DNA of 10,421 bases, from assembly GCA_903928955.1 (NCBI GenBank), contig CAIYTD010000320.1, positions 1 to 10,421 of the forward strand, in the 5' to 3' direction. The position numbers and the translations under genes are program-made. A model generated the notes under the pieces. It made no database searches, was not told where the DNA came from, and saw only the letters and a list, made by a program, of their open reading frames with translations. This document shows positions 6,508 through 10,421 of the stretch, piece by piece (within the stretch, counting starts at the first letter, position 1; each line of letters starts with the position of its first letter). The stretch is from Oligoflexia bacterium. Lineage in GTDB: Bacteria > Bdellovibrionota > UBA1018.

Positions 6508-7944
6508 ATGAAAAATTCAATCCATTTTGATAAGAGCCAATGGCCAGACCTTTGGCAGGCCACATGTCGACAACTTGAGCAAACGGTTGTTCCAACCCAG
6601 CTTCATGCTTGGATCCATCCCCTTGAGTTTCAGGAAATGGAACACCTCGAAAAGGGTTTAAAGGTGAAGATGGTTGCACCAAATGATTTTTCTGCACAAT
6701 GGGTAAGAGACCATTACCAGAAGGCAATTGAGACAGCATTTACTCAGGTCTGTGGATGTTCCTGTGAGCTTTTATTGCAAGTAAAGGATTCTACTAAAGG
6801 ATTTAAAATGAATTTTTTTGAGTCTCCGGAAAATTCTAATTTAGCTTCAGCAGAATTTACTCCCCCTTCTCGTCCTCCAAGTCTTCCTGGTTCAGGCACT
6901 GTGATTCAAAGGGGGCAGCGTGCTCCTCAGGACTACCCTGATATTCGTTATACTTTTGACAACTTTGTAGTAGGAGCAAGTAATCAGTTTGCGCATGCAT
7001 CCGCGGTGGCTGTAGCAGAGCAACCTGCACGACAATATAATCCACTTTTTCTCTACAGTCCGCCTGGACTTGGAAAAACGCATTTACTGCATGGAATTGG
7101 GAATCGTCTCATCGCAAATAATCCTGACGCTCGGGTAGCCTACTTGTCAGCTGAAAAATTTGTAAACGAACTGATTGACTCCCTTCAGCATCGAAGAATG
7201 CCGCAATTTCGAGCTAAGTATCGAGATAGTTTTGACTTAATTTTGATTGACGATATTCAATTTATTGCAGGTAAAAATACAAGTGAAGAAGAATTTTTTC
7301 ACACTTTTAATGCACTTCATAGTTCTAAACGGCAGATCGTTGTCACTAGTGATCGTCCGCCTAAAGAAATTGAGGGTTTAGAGGAGAGGGTTCGGACTCG
7401 ATTTGAATGGGGTTTAGTTGCAGATATTAGTCCACCAGAGATTGAAACTAGAATTGCTATTCTAAAAACGAAGGCAGAACGAGATGATATTTATTTGCCT
7501 GATGATGTTGCAACATTTCTTGCCTCTTATATTAAGTCAAATGTTCGGGAGTTGGAGGGGGTTTTAATTCGTCTTCAAGCTCAAGCATCTTTGACGGGCG
7601 CAGAAATTTCTCTTGAAATGGCGAAACAAGAGTTGAAGACGGCAATTCCAGAAGAAGGTTCTACTTTCACTATTGAAAGCATTCAAAATGCTGTTGCAAA
7701 ACATTATCATATGAGGACTCAGGACTTAAAATCTCCTACTCGCGTCCGATCAATCGCCTTGCCTCGGCAGATTGCGATGTATTTAATTCGTAAATACACT
7801 GGCCTTGGCTTTAAAGAGATTGGTCTTTATTTCGGTGGAAAAGATCATACGACGATTCTCCATGCCTGCTCTAAGATTGAAGCAAACATGGAGGGAGACT
7901 CTGCTATTCGTGAGGCTGTAGAGTCTATTCAGAATTTACTCTGA
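6508..7944 (+). CDS. dnaA: Chromosomal replication initiator protein DnaA
   Basis: ATP-dependent initiator that binds DnaA boxes and melts the origin. The protein has 478 residues, full length. Domain I (about 11-92) has the W-x-WI-PL pattern (AWIHPLEF, 34-41) and APNDF plus WVRDHY (57-70). A short linker, domain II (about 95-140), follows. The AAA+ domain III begins with YTFDNFVVGASNQFAHA (148-164), with Walker B LILIDD (244-249), sensor I VVTSDRPP (278-285), arginine finger R298 in RTRFEWG, and sensor II R347 in NVRELEG. Domain IV ends with the DNA-binding signature GGKDHTTILHACSKIE (443-458). The Walker A reads SPPGLGKT (184-191) instead of the usual GGxGLGKT, so the first consensus glycine is Ser. 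No ribosome-binding site is visible before the ATG. The gene is divergent from rpmH, as is typical, but no dnaN follows. Confidence 0.98.
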   Translation: MKNSIHFDKSQWPDLWQATCRQLEQTVVPTQLHAWIHPLEFQEMEHLEKGLKVKMVAPNDFSAQWVRDHYQKAIETAFTQVCGCSCELLLQVKDSTKGFKMNFFESPENSNLASAEFTPPSRPPSLPGSGTVIQRGQRAPQDYPDIRYTFDNFVVGASNQFAHASAVAVAEQPARQYNPLFLYSPPGLGKTHLLHGIGNRLIANNPDARVAYLSAEKFVNELIDSLQHRRMPQFRAKYRDSFDLILIDDIQFIAGKNTSEEEFFHTFNALHSSKRQIVVTSDRPPKEIEGLEERVRTRFEWGLVADISPPEIETRIAILKTKAERDDIYLPDDVATFLASYIKSNVRELEGVLIRLQAQASLTGAEISLEMAKQELKTAIPEEGSTFTIESIQNAVAKHYHMRTQDLKSPTRVRSIALPRQIAMYLIRKYTGLGFKEIGLYFGGKDHTTILHACSKIEANMEGDSAIREAVESIQNLL

Positions 7945-7949
7945 TTCTT

Positions 7950-9506
7950 TTAAAGTCTTTTTTCTTCTTTGATGAATTTTATAAAATTCCATAAAAAATC
8001 AGGGATAGCGCGAATTTTATTGATCCAGTTTTCGCGATAAAATTCTAGAAATTGTCGAAAAGAGATGTATTGGAAGTGCGTATAGGGAAACCACCAGGGA
8101 GACTTAAATATAAAAATACGGGATCGAGGTTTATGTATATGTCTAATATTTACAAATTCATAAAGTCCTATTTCTGAATGGGTTTTTCCGAAACCGCTTT
8201 CTTTGACTCCTCCCCACGGAGTTTCTGCAAGACCAGCAGTGTAAACGACTTCATTAATAGTGACAGTTCCCACTTCGAGTTGCTTTGCAATTTTTTCTCC
8301 GAGTGAGATGTTGTTCGTAATGATACTTGCATTGAGTCCATATTTACTCTGATTCGTTTTTTCAATGGCTTCCGAGTAGGATTGATAAGAAGAGACTGTT
8401 ACTACCGGGCCAAATGTCTCTTCATTATAGATTTCGAGTTCTTCCATTTGTTGGCAAGTGATGATTGTGGGCTTGAGGAATCTTTTATTAGACGAGAATT
8501 CACCGCCAGTAATAAACTCGGCTCCTTTCGCTTTTGCTTCGTTTATTTGCCTGCTGTATATTGTTTTTTGATTTTCAGAAGTGATCGATCCTAGATCATT
8601 TTCAGGTCTAGAGGAGGGGCCTTGGCGTAAAATTTCTATTTTCTCTTTCAGCTGAGTGAGAAAAGGTCCCATGATTCGCTCATGAACGAAAATTCTCTCC
8701 GTAGAGGCACAGACTTGACCTGAGTTACTGAAAGCTCCCCATAGGGCCGCGCTTGTAGCATAATCGAGGGACGCGTCGGGTAGTACGATCATCGCATCTT
8801 TTCCTCCTAATTCGAGATTCAGTGGAATCAGATGTTGCGCAGATGCAGCCATTATTTTTTTTCCTGTGCTCACGCTGCCCGTAAAAAATATCTTTCCAGG
8901 CTTTTGTTTAATGATGGCTGCGCCCACTGCTCCGTCACCTAGGAGAGTTTGTAAAACATTGGGCGGAAGGCCTGCTTCATTGCAGAGTTCTTGAATTTTT
9001 AGGCCGATACAAGGTGTTAGTTCGCTGGGTTTGAAGAGAATGGCATTTCCAGTAACAATCGCTGCAATAATTTGACTGAATGGAAAAAAGAAAGGGTAAT
9101 TCCATGGAGAAATAATGGCAACGATCCCGATCGGCCAGTAATTCAGATAGCTTTTTCGGTGTTTCATTAGCGTCAGAGGAATCGGGCGATCTCGGAGGAG
9201 CTTAGGACTTCTTTTTGAGTAATAAGTGAGTAAATCTAGGGTAGGAATCATTTCATTTGCAATTGCCTCATACCGAGGCTTTCCATTTTCTTGGGCGATT
9301 AAATAAATAATTTCATCCGCATGATTGAGAATAGTTTCTCGAAGTTGGATCAAATATTCTGCTCTTACTTGAGTTGTTTGAGCTCTCCAAGTCATTTGAG
9401 CCGTACGTGCCCGATCAAAAATTTTCGGGAGATCTTCTAAGGGAGTGGTTTCGAATTCTCGAATAATTTCAGCATTTGCAGGATTGCGAGAGATGAGTTT
9501 AGGCAT
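7950..9506 (-). CDS. NAD(P)-dependent aldehyde dehydrogenase with aromatic C-terminal tail
   Basis: Oxidises an aldehyde to the acid; the substrate is unknown. The protein has 518 residues. The active site is intact: N136 (SPWNYP), K159 (LFKPSE), the cofactor loop FFTGSVSTGKKI (207-218), E232 in LELGGKD, catalytic C266 in NSGQVCASTERI, and E363 in EETFGPVV. The core ends about 460 after GLAETPWGGVKESGFGK (425-441). Residues 461-518 form an extra tail rich in Phe, Trp and Tyr, containing SPWWFPY (469-475). From memory, a similar WW/WYPY tail occurs in the class of aldehyde dehydrogenases that includes diapolycopene-dialdehyde dehydrogenase; alkanal or fatty-aldehyde oxidation is also possible. 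The tail may favour membrane or lipid contact (inference). No good ribosome site precedes the ATG at 9506. It converges on dnaA with 5 bp between stops and appears monocistronic. Confidence 0.93.
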   Translation of the reverse strand: MPKLISRNPANAEIIREFETTPLEDLPKIFDRARTAQMTWRAQTTQVRAEYLIQLRETILNHADEIIYLIAQENGKPRYEAIANEMIPTLDLLTYYSKRSPKLLRDRPIPLTLMKHRKSYLNYWPIGIVAIISPWNYPFFFPFSQIIAAIVTGNAILFKPSELTPCIGLKIQELCNEAGLPPNVLQTLLGDGAVGAAIIKQKPGKIFFTGSVSTGKKIMAASAQHLIPLNLELGGKDAMIVLPDASLDYATSAALWGAFSNSGQVCASTERIFVHERIMGPFLTQLKEKIEILRQGPSSRPENDLGSITSENQKTIYSRQINEAKAKGAEFITGGEFSSNKRFLKPTIITCQQMEELEIYNEETFGPVVTVSSYQSYSEAIEKTNQSKYGLNASIITNNISLGEKIAKQLEVGTVTINEVVYTAGLAETPWGGVKESGFGKTHSEIGLYEFVNIRHIHKPRSRIFIFKSPWWFPYTHFQYISFRQFLEFYRENWINKIRAIPDFLWNFIKFIKEEKRL

Positions 9507-9513
9507 TAGGTGG

Positions 9514-9542
9514 ATAGTCCCATAAATTAGCTATGGGCTCAA
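9514..9542 (-). promoter_or_regulatory. Possible promoter of the aldehyde dehydrogenase with a dyad in its spacer
   Basis: On the minus strand TTGAGC (9542-9537) and a poor -10 GACTAT (9519-9514) are 17 nt apart. Nearly the whole spacer is the inverted repeat CCCATA-7 nt-TATGGG (9519-9537). Transcription would begin almost at the ATG, so the message would be leaderless, which matches the missing ribosome site. The dyad could be an operator or simply a small hairpin. Only the inverted repeat is directly seen. Confidence 0.25.
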
Positions 9543-9582
9543 AGGTTTTTAGCTGGATAGCTTTTTCTAAGAGTACTTCTCC

Positions 9583-9611
9583 TTGCGACTCAAGAGATAT
9601 TGCAGTAGGGT
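9583..9611 (+). promoter_or_regulatory. Possible tRNA-Gly promoter
   Basis: TTGCGA (9583-9588) and TAGGGT (9606-9611) lie 17 nt apart on the plus strand, about 18 nt upstream of the mature tRNA. Spacing and location are right; the -10 keeps the key TA....T pattern only. No upstream tRNA or gene could supply transcription from the left, since dnaA is more than 1.6 kb away, so a local promoter is expected. Confidence 0.35.
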
Positions 9612-9628
9612 AGGCGGACATCCAGGAT

Positions 9629-9705
9629 GCGGGCGTAGCTCAGTTGGCTAGAGTGCGAGCTTCCCAAGCTTGAGGTCGAGGGTTCGAGCCCCTTCGCCCG
9701 CTCCA
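9629..9705 (+). tRNA. tRNA-Gly (anticodon CCC)
   Basis: A 77-nt cloverleaf read by eye, decoding GGG. The acceptor stem GCGGGCG (9629-9635) pairs perfectly with CGCCCGC (9695-9701), followed by discriminator T and encoded CCA (9703-9705). The D arm has GCTC/GAGT. The anticodon stem CGAGC (9656-9660) pairs with GCTTG (9668-9672), one G-U pair, around loop TTCCCAA, with anticodon CCC at 9663-9665. The T arm GAGGG-TTCGAGC-CCCTT has the standard TTCGA loop. All conserved positions are present, so it should be functional. CCC is normally a supplementary glycine isoacceptor alongside UCC and GCC. Coding-like minus-strand sequence runs up to and into its 3' end. Confidence 0.97.
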
Positions 9706-10386
9706 ATGCAGTATTTCTATCACTTTCTCTTTGAGTTTCCACTCCAATTGATGTTTTTTAAAGCGCGCAAGTTCTTCTGACGTTCCAATTTTGGCAGATT
9801 CGAAAAATGAGTCTAAAATCTCTCTTTTACAACCTAAATCAGTACAACGAGAGACTCCAGTGACACCTCGGCTTGATTCTAATTGCGTCTTTGCGCAATC
9901 TTTACAGTAAGCATAACAAGAGCGAGAGCATGGTCCCAGTGTTATTACAATTTCATCAGGAACCTACTTTTCTTGAGCAATCCTGTATCTCATTTGTAAT
10001 TGCTGCACTTTGCTCCGGACGATTTCTAGAGTGAGTTTGTTTAAATATTTCTTTGATCTGTTTAAGATTATCTCTGTAGGCTGCAGATTTTATATTTTCT
10101 AGATAAATTTGGTGAGCGACCTGGTATTTGTCAGGTAGTATGAAGGTGCAAGCCTTCGGTGGTAATCTTCTATAGTTTAAATAGAATTTATTACAAAAGA
10201 ATCAAATCCTTCACTAGCGCAAGCGAGATGGGCATTCTTTTGAATTATTTCATCAATGGTTGTAGGCGCCAGGGTTCCTGTGTAAGCTCTTCTGGCTGCT
10301 GTGACGGCTATCCGATGGGGATTTTTTGTTGCAATGTCAATTCCATCATCAGCGCGAGCGAGGCTAATAGTTAAAATTGAACTCAT
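9706..10386 (-). pseudogene. Decayed unrecognised gene in three frame segments, Cys-rich C-terminal part
   Basis: Coding-like minus-strand sequence with no recognised family. Segment 1 (10386-10177) runs 69 residues from an ATG with no ribosome site. It has a short hydrophobic start MSSILTISLARA that could be a signal-peptide remnant, then DDGIDIATKNPHRIAVTAAR. Segment 2 (about 10201-9956), in another frame, has no start codon and reads YLNYRRLPPKACTFILPDKY and later DNLKQIKEIFKQ. Segment 3 (9963 leftwards), back in the frame of segment 1, starts PDEIVITLGPCSRSCYAYCK. It carries six cysteines in about 31 residues and ends in a charged helix-like ELARFKKHQLEWKLKEKVIEI. Its frame stays open into the antisense of the tRNA (stop at 9642-9640). 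Ends nearly abut, as expected of one gene of about 220 codons broken by two indels. Random open frames, or sequencing errors in an intact gene, are alternatives. Confidence 0.45.
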
Positions 10387-10421
10387 TAAGCTTATTAATT
10401 AAAATATTATTATATAAAAAT
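10387..10421. other. AT-rich window edge upstream of the decayed gene
   Basis: These 35 bases contain one G and one C, including TATTATTATATAAAAA, far richer in A and T than anything else here. It lies immediately upstream of the ATG of the decayed minus-strand gene and could be its promoter region, but no -35/-10 pair can be chosen within so few bases. Confidence 0.4.

Noticed and set aside
7974..7989. Perfect 16-bp palindrome GAATTTTATAAAATTC just past the dnaA stop, considered as a bidirectional terminator
   Set aside because: The stem is almost all A-T, no T-run follows directly, and it lies inside the conserved-frame tail of the aldehyde dehydrogenase gene.
10142..10157. Small hairpin GAAGG-6 nt-CCTTC considered as a terminator
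   Set aside because: Five-bp stem with no T-run on either strand, within coding-like sequence.
10159..10374. 71-codon plus-strand open frame opposite segment 1 of the broken gene
   Set aside because: Low-complexity Ser/Cys-rich translation, no ribosome site, and the minus strand looks more protein-like. I cannot exclude it, but do not support it.

Overview
The window looks like the dnaA/rpmH region of a moderately AT-rich Gram-negative bacterium. The evidence is a divergent dnaA | rpmH-rnpA-yidD-yidC-mnmE arrangement and a Gram-negative type YidC with a large periplasmic domain. The YidC C-terminal half and the fatty-acid gene trio attached to the operon feel closest to the old deltaproteobacteria (Myxococcota/Bdellovibrionota). 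That placement is an impression from sequence style, not a computed result. A decayed gene at the right end and a missing standard start codon in rnpA would fit a reduced or eroding genome, but this is weak evidence.

Left part (1-6408, all minus strand). A probable long transcription unit starts at a TTGACA/GATAAT promoter between dnaA and rpmH. It runs rpmH (ribosomal protein L34), rnpA (RNase P protein), yidD, yidC (membrane insertase), mnmE (tRNA U34-modifying GTPase), then a 3-hydroxyacyl-CoA dehydrogenase, an enoyl-CoA hydratase and an acyl-CoA dehydrogenase cut by the window edge. Gene junctions are tight: a 0-nt gap at rpmH/rnpA, a 20-nt overlap at rnpA/yidD, gaps of 4 and 2 nt on either side of yidC, 42 nt after mnmE, then an 11-nt overlap and an 11-nt gap. 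The first five genes belong to translation, RNA processing and membrane-protein biogenesis. The last three encode consecutive steps of short-chain beta-oxidation or its reverse, butyryl-CoA formation.

Centre (6409-7944). A 99-bp divergent intergenic region is followed by plus-strand dnaA, which is complete and has all four domains but a non-canonical Walker A. dnaA is not followed by dnaN. It converges, with only 5 bp between stop codons, on a minus-strand aldehyde dehydrogenase (7950-9506) that carries an aromatic-rich C-terminal tail. I found no DnaA-box cluster, so I do not call an origin.

Right part (9507-10421). An intact tRNA-Gly(CCC) with encoded CCA is followed by about 680 bp in which minus-strand coding-like sequence is broken into three frames. 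I read this as a decayed, unrecognised gene, with an AT-rich stretch at the extreme right edge. No CRISPR array, insertion sequence or phage gene was seen. Apart from the rnpA start, the DnaA P-loop and the decayed gene, the region is ordinary housekeeping sequence.
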